DNA from: Candidatus Altarchaeota archaeon
GTDB lineage: Archaea > Altiarchaeota > Altiarchaeia > IMC4 > QMZM01
Direction of reading: 5' to 3'
DNA: 33,540 nt
Assembly: GCA_016931955.1 (NCBI GenBank)
Contig: JAFGDV010000025.1
Location: 1 to 33,540, forward strand
Shown: piece by piece, positions 17,179 to 25,970 of the stretch
How positions within the stretch are numbered: position 1 is the stretch's first letter
Layout of the letters: each line of letters opens with the position of its first letter
Notes under the pieces: generated by a model
What the model saw: only the letters and a program-made list of their open reading frames with translations
What the model was told of the DNA's origin: nothing
Databases searched by the model: none
Translations under genes and position numbers: made by a program

Positions 17179-19176
17179 ATGAGCCGCGAAAGACTGCTTG
17201 TCACCTCCGCGCTTCCTTACGCCAACGGCCCACTGCACGTGGGACACGCCATAGGCGCCTACATTCCTGCGGATGTGTATGTGAGATACCACCGGCTTAA
17301 AGGTAACGACGTGGTATTCATATGCGGCTCAGATGAACACGGCACCCCTATAACAGTAACCGCCGAAAAGGAGGGTATCCCACCCCAGGCCGTAGTGGAC
17401 AAATACCATAAAGCCATAAAAGAAGCCTTCAAGGACCTTGGGATCAGCTTCGACAACTACTCCAGGACGACAGAGGGAATACATTACAAAAATTCGCAGG
17501 AATTCTTCAAGAAGGTCATGGAGAACGGCTTCGTCTACAAGAAGACTGTGGAAAGGCCCTACTGCCCTCAATGCAGGCGATTTCTCCCAGACAGGTTCGT
17601 GAAGGGTATCTGCCCCTACTGCAACTCAGAGGATCAACGGGGGGATCAATGCGAGGCCTGCGGGAAACAGTTGGAGCCGCATGAGTTAAAGAACGCATAC
17701 TGCATCATCTGCAATGGTACACCAGAGCAGAGGGAGACCGAACACTGGTTCTTCAAGCTGAGCGAGTTTTCACATAAACTTAGAGAGTGGATCCTCTGCA
17801 ATAAACACTGGCCCGACAACGCAAGAAACTTCTCCCTGGGATGGATTTCTGAGGGCTTAGAGGATAGGGCCATCACAAGAGACCTGAGCTGGGGTGTTCC
17901 CGTGCCTTTGAAAGGAGCGGAGGATAAGGTCCTTTATGTATGGTTTGAGGCTCCAATAGGTTATATTTCCTCGACCCAGGAGTGGGCTGAAAAAAAAGGA
18001 AACCCTGGGGAGTGGCGGAAGTATTGGATTGAGGATTGCAAGATAATTCACTTCATAGGAAAAGACAACATACCATTCCACGCCATAATATGGCCTGCAA
18101 TGCTTATGGCTCACTCCGGATTTAATCTTCCTTGGCAGGTCTCAAGTAATGAGTACCTTACCCTTGAGGGTAGGAAGATGAGCACCAGCCGGGGATGGGT
18201 TCTTTGGTTGCATGACATCTTAAATGAATTCGACGCTGACCTTATAAGGTACTACCTGCTCAGCATTAATCCGGCGAAACATGACTCTGATTTCTCACTG
18301 AAGGAGTTCCAGCACAAAGTGAATAATGAACTTGTCGCTGCCTTCGGTAACTTCATCAACAGAAGCCTGACATTCATAGAAAAACAGGGTTCTATGATCC
18401 CAAAAGTGGAGGATTTCGACGAACTGGATGAACAGCTGCTCGAAAGGATCAGGGAGGCCCCTGAACATGTTGGAAGGCATATCGAGGAATTCAGGTTCCT
18501 TGAGGCCTTGAAGGAGTTGATGTCTCTTGCACACTTTGGCAACGAATACTTTCAGGGGAAGGAGCCATGGAGGAACGAAAACTCCACCACATTGTACCTG
18601 TGTGCGAATCTGACTAGGACGCTGGCAATACTTTCCGCGCCATTCCTGCCCCACTCTGCAGAGCGTATCTGGGGGATGCTCGGTCTTGAAGGCTCCGTCT
18701 TCGATGAATCTTGGAGTAGAGCGGCCGAGCTTGACATCAGAGAAAGGCATAGGATAGGCAGAATAACTCTTTTATACGACAAAATCGACGACAAACGGAT
18801 TGAAGGATTCGACAGGAGATATCTTAGAAAAGAAAAGGTGGTTGAAAAGATGGATTATGTTGAATTCCAAGACTTTGAGAAGCTTGGATTGAGGGTAGCT
18901 GAGATAAAGGAGGTCCGGGATCACCCAAGGGCGGATAAGCTTTACCTTTTGCAGGTCGACTTAGGTGATGAGGTGAGGCAACTGATTGCAGGTATCAAGG
19001 AGTCATACTCCAAGGAGGATTTGATCGGTAAGCAGATTATCGTAGCTACCAACCTTAAGCCGCGGGAGATCAGGGGCGAAACCTCTTATGGTATGCTGCT
19101 TGCAGTAGACGTTGAGGGAAAACCTGTCTTGTTGATGCCTGAAAAGAGGGTTACTTCTGGCTCTATGATACGGTAG
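17179..19176 (+). CDS. metG: Methionyl-tRNA synthetase with C-terminal tRNA-binding domain (ORF track begins 17131; start at MSRERLLVTSALPYANG)
   Basis: 'LLVTSALPYANGPLHVGHAIGAYIPADVYVRYHRLKGNDVVFICGSDEHGTP', zinc knuckles, 'EGRKMSTSRG', C-terminal OB fold. Confidence 0.97.
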   Translation: MSRERLLVTSALPYANGPLHVGHAIGAYIPADVYVRYHRLKGNDVVFICGSDEHGTPITVTAEKEGIPPQAVVDKYHKAIKEAFKDLGISFDNYSRTTEGIHYKNSQEFFKKVMENGFVYKKTVERPYCPQCRRFLPDRFVKGICPYCNSEDQRGDQCEACGKQLEPHELKNAYCIICNGTPEQRETEHWFFKLSEFSHKLREWILCNKHWPDNARNFSLGWISEGLEDRAITRDLSWGVPVPLKGAEDKVLYVWFEAPIGYISSTQEWAEKKGNPGEWRKYWIEDCKIIHFIGKDNIPFHAIIWPAMLMAHSGFNLPWQVSSNEYLTLEGRKMSTSRGWVLWLHDILNEFDADLIRYYLLSINPAKHDSDFSLKEFQHKVNNELVAAFGNFINRSLTFIEKQGSMIPKVEDFDELDEQLLERIREAPEHVGRHIEEFRFLEALKELMSLAHFGNEYFQGKEPWRNENSTTLYLCANLTRTLAILSAPFLPHSAERIWGMLGLEGSVFDESWSRAAELDIRERHRIGRITLLYDKIDDKRIEGFDRRYLRKEKVVEKMDYVEFQDFEKLGLRVAEIKEVRDHPRADKLYLLQVDLGDEVRQLIAGIKESYSKEDLIGKQIIVATNLKPREIRGETSYGMLLAVDVEGKPVLLMPEKRVTSGSMIR

Positions 19177-19186
19177 GTGTGGCCTC

Positions 19187-20335
19187 TTGAAATATGATGT
19201 GGTAGTCGTCGGCGCAGGTCCAGCGGGTTCCACCGCTGCAAGACAGTGCGCCTTGAAGGGCTTGAAGACATTGCTACTGGAAAAAGAGAAGCTTCCAAGA
19301 TACAAACCTTGCGGCGGCGCGGTTTCGGAGAAGTCTTTGTCGCTTCTGGATTTCAAGATCAATAAGGAATTGGTGGAGAGGGAATGCTACGGCGCCATCC
19401 TAAAGTACGGCAGATATGGGATCAAGGCTAGAAAACCATACAGGTTTGGTATTCTCACCTCAAGGGATAAATTTGACTTTTATCTGACAGAAAAGGCTGT
19501 CAATGCAGGTGTTGAGCTACATGACTCGGAAAAGGTTAGGTCCCTGAATGTGCTAGACTCTCACGTGGTTGTCAAAACAGACAAAACGTCATATAACGCA
19601 TCCTCTGTTATCGGAGCTGACGGAGTCAACAGCATTGTTTCCAGGCAGGTCAGGGACAGATTTGCTCCTGCAGAACTCGGCCTTTCGTTTGAGGCTGCGT
19701 TACCTTACGATGTGGATAACCTGGAAGACCCCGACCTTATAAGGACCTTCTTTGGCTGTGCCCCTGGAGGCTATGGTTGGGTTTTTCCTAAGAGAGAGCA
19801 TCTTTCTGTGGGGATTGTAGGGATATTGTCGCGTTTTAAGGAGCCTAAAAGGGCATTCACTGACTTCATGGAGAAACGAGGTCTTGACCCAAGCGTAAGA
19901 TTTCAGACACACTTGATTCCTTTAGGCGGTTATAAGAGGGAGACCTGCTCTGATCGTATTATCCTTGTAGGCGACGCCGCAGGTTATGCGGATCCCTTTT
20001 TATGGGAGGGGATCCAGTACGCTATCCATTCTGGCAAGATTGCTGCGGGGGTTATCTCAGGATCCTATGGGGGGGGTGATTTTTCTAATGATAGGTTGTC
20101 TATCTACAAAAAGGATTGCTTTAAGGCGTTCGGTGAGAATCTAGAGCATTCATTGGAATTTTCACGGCTGATACATCAGTATCCAAACATATTGATTAGA
20201 TTGGTTGCAAGCAATGAACCACTTATCAGTAGGTACTTGGACACCGCTGTTGGGCGATTAGGCTACAGGGCGTACAGGAATTGGCTTTTGCTTAGGGTGC
20301 CGTATTATCTATTACAGAACTTTATATGTAGATAA
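19187..20335 (+). CDS. Geranylgeranyl reductase family FAD-dependent oxidoreductase
   Basis: 'YDVVVVGAGPAGSTAARQCALKGLKTLLLEKEKLPRYKPCGGAVSEKS', 'RIILVGDAAGYADPFLWEGIQYAIHSGKIAA'. Confidence 0.9.
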   Translation: MKYDVVVVGAGPAGSTAARQCALKGLKTLLLEKEKLPRYKPCGGAVSEKSLSLLDFKINKELVERECYGAILKYGRYGIKARKPYRFGILTSRDKFDFYLTEKAVNAGVELHDSEKVRSLNVLDSHVVVKTDKTSYNASSVIGADGVNSIVSRQVRDRFAPAELGLSFEAALPYDVDNLEDPDLIRTFFGCAPGGYGWVFPKREHLSVGIVGILSRFKEPKRAFTDFMEKRGLDPSVRFQTHLIPLGGYKRETCSDRIILVGDAAGYADPFLWEGIQYAIHSGKIAAGVISGSYGGGDFSNDRLSIYKKDCFKAFGENLEHSLEFSRLIHQYPNILIRLVASNEPLISRYLDTAVGRLGYRAYRNWLLLRVPYYLLQNFICR

Positions 20336-20531
20336 TTCTTATTTTTTAGACATAATTCATTTTTATTGTTTAAAAGCTATATATTATACAATAGGGTAGA
20401 CATTATCGCGCGGGGATTACCCATAAATTGCATAAAAACCCTAATGATCGCGATATGATGTCCATATAACCATCAAAGGTTATATTTATTGAACATAATT
20501 CCTTATTATTATTAACCAGATCATATAAGAT

Positions 20532-21794
20532 ATGATAAGATACAAGATGTATCCCCCACGGTGGTTGGCTGAGACAGAAGGAAAAGACGTATTTCACCTA
20601 GAGTACAAACCAGAAAAAATAGCAGACAGGGTAGACTACCTCTTGGAAGGAACCAGAGAGGGTAAATTCTTATACTCAAACTTCCCTGCCATAAGAGAAA
20701 CCTGCATCAAAACACGTATAGACAGCGAACCCATCCGCCCGTGCCTTGGAGACCATGAACATGTGGCCTCGGCAGCCCTGAGGATATTCTCTTCCCTGTA
20801 CCTTTCACCACTATTCGCACACGAATTCTACAAACTCGGGAAGACAATCGGGCACTGTACTATCGCGGGATTGACTGGAACCCATAGCACCAAAGTCACC
20901 AAAAAAAGGGAGATAATAGAGGTCCAGCATATGTGCTGTAAACAAACCGGCATCGGTCACATAGAGGACATAGAAGTCGATGCCAGAAGGGGGTGGCTGA
21001 GATACACGATAAGCGAAAACACCAGCAACATTATGACAGTAGTGGATAGACAGCACTACATGGTGCCAACAAAGCCCAGCTGTTACATAGAGATCGGCAT
21101 ACTCTGCGGGCAAACGGAAGCCCTCTTAGGCGGTGTATGGGACGGCCTTGAAATAGGATACACCAGTAAGGGATACAAGAGCTTTGAGATAGGGCTCCAT
21201 CAACAAGAAAACAGGACGACGCCAAAAATAAACATGCTACCAAAGGAAGAATACGGCAGACTGCTGGACTGGAGCATAGACCTAGCCATAAACAGGAGAA
21301 CAAACATTGGAGAGGGGGATGTAGGCGACTACCAGATGATCTCACTATCGCAGTCTGTGAACTATCTGCTGCTTTCAGCATCCAAGGGTCATGTGGTACT
21401 ATCCAAGTGGGCGGGGAAAAAAGTGGGTGAGAGGATAATAGAGAGAATCAAGGCAAATAACCTCTTCGACGCCCTCGACTATTTAAAGAAGCTATTCCTC
21501 GAACTCAGAATCGGTATAATGGAGTACAAAGCAGACCCTGGCTCCATCAGGATAAAGGTGACTGAATCAGTTTATTCCTCTGGCGTCAATAATATACACA
21601 TGAAGCTGTGCATATTTTTGGCAGGCATTATCGAAGGCGGCATAAACAAATCAATGGAGAATGAGAGAACACTAAACGACGAACCTGAATGGATTGTCTT
21701 GGAAACAAAGTGCACTGCAAACGGCGACCCATGCTGTGAATTCAAATGCTTCCACAGGGATCAGGAAAAACTGAGGAACATACTCATAGGATGA
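20532..21794 (+). CDS. Protein with two V4R-like regions
   Basis: C-terminal 'WIVLETKCTANGDPCCEFKCF' V4R Cys motif; N-terminal half has a similar segment ending 'GYTSKGYKSFEIGLHQ'. Confidence 0.5.
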   Translation: MIRYKMYPPRWLAETEGKDVFHLEYKPEKIADRVDYLLEGTREGKFLYSNFPAIRETCIKTRIDSEPIRPCLGDHEHVASAALRIFSSLYLSPLFAHEFYKLGKTIGHCTIAGLTGTHSTKVTKKREIIEVQHMCCKQTGIGHIEDIEVDARRGWLRYTISENTSNIMTVVDRQHYMVPTKPSCYIEIGILCGQTEALLGGVWDGLEIGYTSKGYKSFEIGLHQQENRTTPKINMLPKEEYGRLLDWSIDLAINRRTNIGEGDVGDYQMISLSQSVNYLLLSASKGHVVLSKWAGKKVGERIIERIKANNLFDALDYLKKLFLELRIGIMEYKADPGSIRIKVTESVYSSGVNNIHMKLCIFLAGIIEGGINKSMENERTLNDEPEWIVLETKCTANGDPCCEFKCFHRDQEKLRNILIG

Positions 21795-22270
21795 AGACGA
21801 GAATCCTGGACACATCCGGTATACTGAGATCAGACCTTGATTTTTCAGAAGACAGATTTCTGATAACAAATGATGTCCTGATTGAACTTCAGGATGAAAC
21901 CGCCAAGATCGCGGTCGAATCCGCAATAATGAGGGGAAACATCCAAGTCAGAGACCCTGATGAGGAGTACATCAAAGAAATAAAACAAGCAGCTGAGGAG
22001 ACCGGCGACCTGGAGAAGCTATCCGACGCAGACATTGGCATCTTAGCCCTCGCCCTTGAAAAAAAACTCCCCATCATAACAGATGACTACAACATCCAGA
22101 ACGTGGCTTCAACGATTAACTTGGATTACGAGAAAAGCAGCCAGGAGGGCATAAAGAAAAAACTCAGATGGATTAAGGTCTGTGAAGGCTGCGGTAGTAA
22201 ACACTCAGATAACTCACTTATCTGTGGAGTCTGCGGCTCACCGTTGAGGAGAAAAGCCACCAGGATCTGA
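21791..22270 (+). CDS. nob1: NOB1-type PIN endonuclease with Zn ribbon
   Basis: 'TRILDTSGILRSDL', 'TNDVLIELQD', 'LSDADIGILALALEKKLPIITDDYNIQNVA', 'WIKVCEGCGSKHSDNSLICGVCGSPL'; ATGA overlap with the upstream stop. Confidence 0.92.
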   Translation: MKTRILDTSGILRSDLDFSEDRFLITNDVLIELQDETAKIAVESAIMRGNIQVRDPDEEYIKEIKQAAEETGDLEKLSDADIGILALALEKKLPIITDDYNIQNVASTINLDYEKSSQEGIKKKLRWIKVCEGCGSKHSDNSLICGVCGSPLRRKATRI

Positions 22271-22846
22271 CTTTTTGAGGCCTAAAAGGGCTGCGATTTC
22301 CTTGATGACTGCCATCTCACGTTTGCTACCGTAGATTAACAGGGGAATTGCCATCGAAATCGCTATCACACCAACAGGGGTTATGAGGTCCCTTGAGTAC
22401 TCCGCTAGGAGCAACCAGAATGTGTTCCCAAAGACCACTCCAATGGACATGCAGAGGATAGCCCTCTTCCTCTTGATCATCAGTATATAAGACAGGAGAG
22501 AAGCCCAGAGTATGCCGAAAACAAACGTGAATAATGCTATGGATAGGTAGAATCCTAGATGCCCTAGTCTTTGCTTGAACAACTCAGTTATTCTGTCGCC
22601 TTTATTCATTAGATCCGTTAGATCACCACCTGTAACCCTCGAAACCTTCTGTAGTATCCTCATCTGGTACAGGCTTCTATGTCTCCCCCCTAACTCAAAA
22701 AGCTTGAACAGGAGGGGTAGGGGGAGTATGTTGAGGAGGGACAAGAGGAGGAAGACCTCAAGGGGCGTCATTGAGAGTATATGTAAGCCATAGAATATCG
22801 TAGCCAACGGCCCCAGGGTATACGCCAGGATAACGAATTCAAGCAT
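22238..22846 (-). CDS. Multi-pass membrane protein (ORF track extends to 23143; likely start MLEFVILAY at 22846)
   Basis: Hydrophobic helices from MLEFVILAYTLGPLATIF onward. TATA-like GATATAAAAG (22870-22879, minus) about 29 nt upstream of 22846. The first 99 codons of the listed ORF are not coding-like and overlap a hairpin-dense region. Confidence 0.6.
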   Translation of the reverse strand: MLEFVILAYTLGPLATIFYGLHILSMTPLEVFLLLSLLNILPLPLLFKLFELGGRHRSLYQMRILQKVSRVTGGDLTDLMNKGDRITELFKQRLGHLGFYLSIALFTFVFGILWASLLSYILMIKRKRAILCMSIGVVFGNTFWLLLAEYSRDLITPVGVIAISMAIPLLIYGSKREMAVIKEIAALLGLKKSDPGGFSPQR

Positions 22847-22910
22847 GCTATTATCTATTATCCAACTGCTTTTATATCCTGGTTTATTACACCCTAATCC
22901 AATATCATAA

Positions 22911-23293
22911 TGCTTCCACGCGAAGGCTGCCTTGAACAGTGATAGGCAGGGCAAGATGGAAGCTACACTGCGCTGTACGCGGCCTTTGTATGAGGACCTT
23001 AGGGTCCCGAGGGGAGTGATGCCCTCTCGCGGAGTCGACACTCCAGCAATGATTACAAACCAACCACAGCGCAGAACAAACATATAGCCCTTTTCTTTAT
23101 AGGGGGCAAGGATTCCCTTATGTGGCGGACTGTCGTCCGACACATGTCAGAATTCTTCGATTCTGCACATCAACCCTAAGAATTCGCCAGTGGGCGAATT
23201 CCTTTGGGGTGATAGCCCTTTTCGAAAGGGCTATAAAGAAAGGGTTGGGGTTGATAAGGGCTGAGAGGGCGCCCTTAAAATGCCTTATTTTTT
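22911..23293 (+). ncRNA. Candidate structured non-coding RNA (about 380 nt), family unknown; strand uncertain
   Basis: GCTTCCA 22912-22918/TGGAAGC 22957-22963; CTGCGCTGT 22968-22976/ACAGCGCAG 23066-23074 enclosing TTTGTA/TACAAA and three hairpins (22994-23007, 23008-23029, 23031-23044); ATGTGgCGGAC-tgtc-GTCCGaCACAT 23120-23145; CAGAAT/ATTCTG 23148-23165; GAATTCGCC-agtg-GGCGAATTC 23180-23201; AGCCCTTT/AAAGGGCT 23214-23232; AAGGGC/GCCCTT 23256-23276, then a T6 run at 23288-23293. Confidence 0.55.
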
Positions 23294-23342
23294 AAGTCTT
23301 GAATTCCAAATAGTTTGATATCTTATGCTCGAGGAGGATAAA

Positions 23343-23651
23343 ATGGAATATGTTTATGGTGCATTGTTGTTGCATTCTGCGGGGAAGAAAGTAGATGAGA
23401 AAAACCTGAAGAAGGTTATGGAGGCTACTGGTGCCAAGGCGGACGACGTTAGGGTGAAGGCGCTTGTCTCTTCCCTTGAGGGGGTCAACATAGAGGAGGC
23501 TATAAAGACTGCGGCGCCTGTCGCGGTTGCTGCAGCCCCCGCGGCGGCCCCTGCAGCTGAGAAGAAGGAAGAGAAAAAGAAGGAAGAAAAGAAGATTGAG
23601 GAGAAAGGCGAGGAGGAAGCTGCTGCAGGACTTGCTTCGCTATTCGGTTGA
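23343..23651 (+). CDS. rpl12: 50S ribosomal protein P1/L12 (start at MEYVYGALL, after a GAGGAGG Shine-Dalgarno)
   Basis: '[54 protein letters not shown]...[21 protein letters not shown]...[13 protein letters not shown]'. Confidence 0.96.
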   Translation: MEYVYGALLLHSAGKKVDEKNLKKVMEATGAKADDVRVKALVSSLEGVNIEEAIKTAAPVAVAAAPAAAPAAEKKEEKKKEEKKIEEKGEEEAAAGLASLFG

Positions 23652-23655
23652 ACCC

Positions 23656-23817
23656 TTACTCCTTTAACTTCTTTATTACTTCAAGGAGGTCCTTTAACGA
23701 GTTATAGATTAAGAATGAGTTCCTCAGTTTCTCTGCGTCTGTGTCCCCTAACTCTTCAGAGTTCCTTAATGCAGAGTATTGGACTTCGTTAAGGGTTACC
23801 ATTATCTTCTTTTTCAT
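23656..23817 (-). CDS. Small 53-aa protein, possible ribbon-helix-helix fold (absent from the supplied ORF track)
   Basis: Minus strand: MKKKIMVTLNEVQYSALRNSEELGDTDAEKLRNSFLIYNSLKDLLEVIKKLKE*. Confidence 0.5.
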   Translation of the reverse strand: MKKKIMVTLNEVQYSALRNSEELGDTDAEKLRNSFLIYNSLKDLLEVIKKLKE

Positions 23818-23859
23818 TGTTTAATAATATTCATTGATTATATATTTAAAGGTGTTAAG

Positions 23860-24924
23860 ATGGCAAAGAAGCTGTTCATTCCAGGGCCGGTGGATGTCAG
23901 CCCGGACACTTTTGAGGCTATGTCTGTACCCATGATCAGTCACAGAGGGGCTGAGGTCTCCAAGCTCCTTGAGGAATGCAATGCAGGCCTTAATAGGCTC
24001 ATGCACACCAATAATACAGTCTTTATTTTCACGTCTTCCTCGACTGGGGCGATGGAGGCTGCTGTCAGGAACTGCGTCAAGGATAAGTGTTTAAGCATCT
24101 GTAACGGCGCATTCAGTGAGAGGTGGTATGGCATAGTCAAGGAGAACGGGAAAGAGGCTGATTCGCTGAATTTTGAATGGGGTGAGGCTCCTGACCCGAA
24201 GAGGATAGAAGAAAAGCTGTCTACGGGGGAATACGATGCCTTGACATTAGTGCACAATGAAACCTCCACTGGGGTTGCTGCACCCATCCAAGAGATTGCT
24301 AGAGTGGTGAGAAAGTATGATGTGAGCCTTCTGGTGGATACTGTCAGCTCTATGGGCGGTGTAAAGATCGAGGTGGACAAGCTTGGGATCGATGTCTGCC
24401 TTTTCGGCGTGCAGAAGTGTATGGCACTTCCTCCTGGGCTTGCAATATGCTCTGTTAGCGAACGCTCCCTTGAGAAGGCGAACACTATACCAGGTAGAGG
24501 CCACTACTTCGACTTTTTAGCCTACAAAAAGTACCTTGACAAGAAGCAAACTCCCACTACCCCCGCTGTCTCGATAATGCAGGGTCTAAGGTATAAGCTG
24601 AACAAGATCCTCAATGAGGAGGGTCTTGAGAACCGCTTCAGGCGGCATGAGGGTATGGCTGAGGTCACTAGGAGGTGGGCGAAAAAGAATTTCGAGCTCC
24701 TGCCTGAGGAGCAGTATTCTTCAAATACCGTATCCTGTATAAAAAATACCTTGAACATAGACTGCAACTCTTTGAAGACAAAATTGAGTGAACGAGGTTA
24801 TGTCTTCTCCACGGGCTACGGTAAGCTGGTTGATAAGACCTTTCGTATAGCTCACATGGGCGAACGCACCCCCGAAGAGCTTAGGGAGTATCTGAATACC
24901 ATAGACGACATACTGGGCCTCTAA
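23860..24924 (+). CDS. Class V PLP-dependent aminotransferase (alanine-glyoxylate / serine-pyruvate type); start MAKKLFIPGP
   Basis: 'LFIPGPVDVSPDTFEAMSVPMISHRGAEVSKLLEE', 'LVHNETSTGVAAPIQEIARV', 'LLVDTVSSMGGVKIEVDKLGIDVCLFGVQKCMALPPGLA'. Confidence 0.92.
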   Translation: MAKKLFIPGPVDVSPDTFEAMSVPMISHRGAEVSKLLEECNAGLNRLMHTNNTVFIFTSSSTGAMEAAVRNCVKDKCLSICNGAFSERWYGIVKENGKEADSLNFEWGEAPDPKRIEEKLSTGEYDALTLVHNETSTGVAAPIQEIARVVRKYDVSLLVDTVSSMGGVKIEVDKLGIDVCLFGVQKCMALPPGLAICSVSERSLEKANTIPGRGHYFDFLAYKKYLDKKQTPTTPAVSIMQGLRYKLNKILNEEGLENRFRRHEGMAEVTRRWAKKNFELLPEEQYSSNTVSCIKNTLNIDCNSLKTKLSERGYVFSTGYGKLVDKTFRIAHMGERTPEELREYLNTIDDILGL

Positions 24925-24945
24925 GCGCTTTTTTCCTTCTTGTCT

Positions 24946-24974
24946 AACCCTCACCTGTGAGGTCTTGGGTTTTT
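24946..24974 (+). terminator. Hairpin plus T-run after the aminotransferase
   Basis: AACCC-CTCAC-CT-GTGAG...GGGTT with TTTTT (AACCC/GGGTT and CTCAC/GTGAG arms). Confidence 0.5.
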
Positions 24975-24995
24975 CATAAGGATTTTTCACCTTGA

Positions 24996-25428
24996 TAAGA
25001 TATCTATTTTGATAGATATTTTTTAATTAGTCTATATTAAAAGATTCTTTATAAAAATCTCTTTCTGATAGTTCTTTTAATATAGCCTTTATTTTATATA
25101 TCTATTTTATAACATACTACTTAAAAACGCAAAGAATTTTTTCGTCGTATTTGTGCCACCTAAACGAAAAAATTTTCTTCGTATTATACCCCATACTTTG
25201 ACGAAGAAAAAACTTTCGTTTCTATTGTGACAATAGATAAAAGACCCTACCCCTCGGAGGGAAAACCCACATCCCATATATTGTAACAATATGGAATTAG
25301 TATTTTCGATGGTTTACCCATGATAAAACGATAAAAGTAGGCCAAAAAAATCGAAAATCCTTTTTTCACTTATTGCTACAATAGATTCTAGTGATTTTTA
25401 ACCCCCTCATGATAAAATCAATAGTAGC
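24996..25428. repeat. AT-rich intergenic region dense in inverted and direct repeats
   Basis: ATATCTAT/ATAGATAT 25000-25019; CTATATTAAAAGA 25032-25044 / TCTTTTAATATAG 25073-25085; AATTTTTTCGT 25135-25145 / ACGAAAAAATT 25164-25174; TTTTCTTCGT 25173-25182 / ACGAAGAAAA 25201-25210; ATTTTCGAT 25302-25310 / ATCGAAAAT 25350-25358; CATGATAAAA...AGTAG at 25319-25340 and 25408-25427. Confidence 0.75.
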
Positions 25429-25656
25429 ATGGGTGCAATGACCTTAACTAAAAAGGACGTCGAAAAGCTCAAAAAGATTCAGAGATCGATAGCAGAAGGC
25501 AACGCCTGCTCCTATGACAAAACTGAGTGCCTGACCTATTTAGACAGCATCCTGAACCCCAAATGCTGCGTCTGTAGGAAGCCTCTTGGGGATGAAATCG
25601 AGATCGTGCAGGACCATAAGATGCATCTTAAGTGCAGAAAAAAGTATCATGCGTAG
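25429..25656 (+). CDS. Small zinc-binding-type protein (CxxC...HxxH/C)
   Basis: 'LNPKCCVCRKPLGDEIEIVQDHKMHLKCRKKYHA'. Confidence 0.6.
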   Translation: MGAMTLTKKDVEKLKKIQRSIAEGNACSYDKTECLTYLDSILNPKCCVCRKPLGDEIEIVQDHKMHLKCRKKYHA

Positions 25657-25675
25657 CATTTTTGATTTTCCCTGC

Positions 25676-25740
25676 CTTTTTGCCCTCTGGGGGATATCCC
25701 CCAGAGCAAAAATAACCCTCTTTTGAGGGGGTTGGATCCT
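25676..25740 (+). terminator. Strong palindromic hairpin, probable terminator or processing element
   Basis: Perfect 22-nt palindrome CTCTGGGGGATATCCCCCAGAG (25685-25706) flanked by TTTTTGC and GCAAAAA, then CCCTC-TTTT-GAGGG. Confidence 0.5.
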
Positions 25741-25970
25741 AAAAAACAGGGTATTTCACTGAAATTAATATTATCCATAATAGATATATAATATTATACT
25801 TTTTATAAAGTATTTATAATATAAGATATTCTAAATTAGATTATTTTTTATAGATATTTCTTATTGTATCTACTAAAAAAGATATATTTAATATGACCAT
25901 TTTTCTTCGGTGAGAGTTCGTGTGGGGGATATATACCCATTTTTGAGTAATTCTTGTTTTTTAGGTATTT

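Noticed and set aside
22847-23143. N-terminal 99 codons of ORF 22238-23143 (-)
   Set aside because: Not coding-like, overlaps dense hairpins; a leaderless start at 22846 with a properly spaced TATA box is better.
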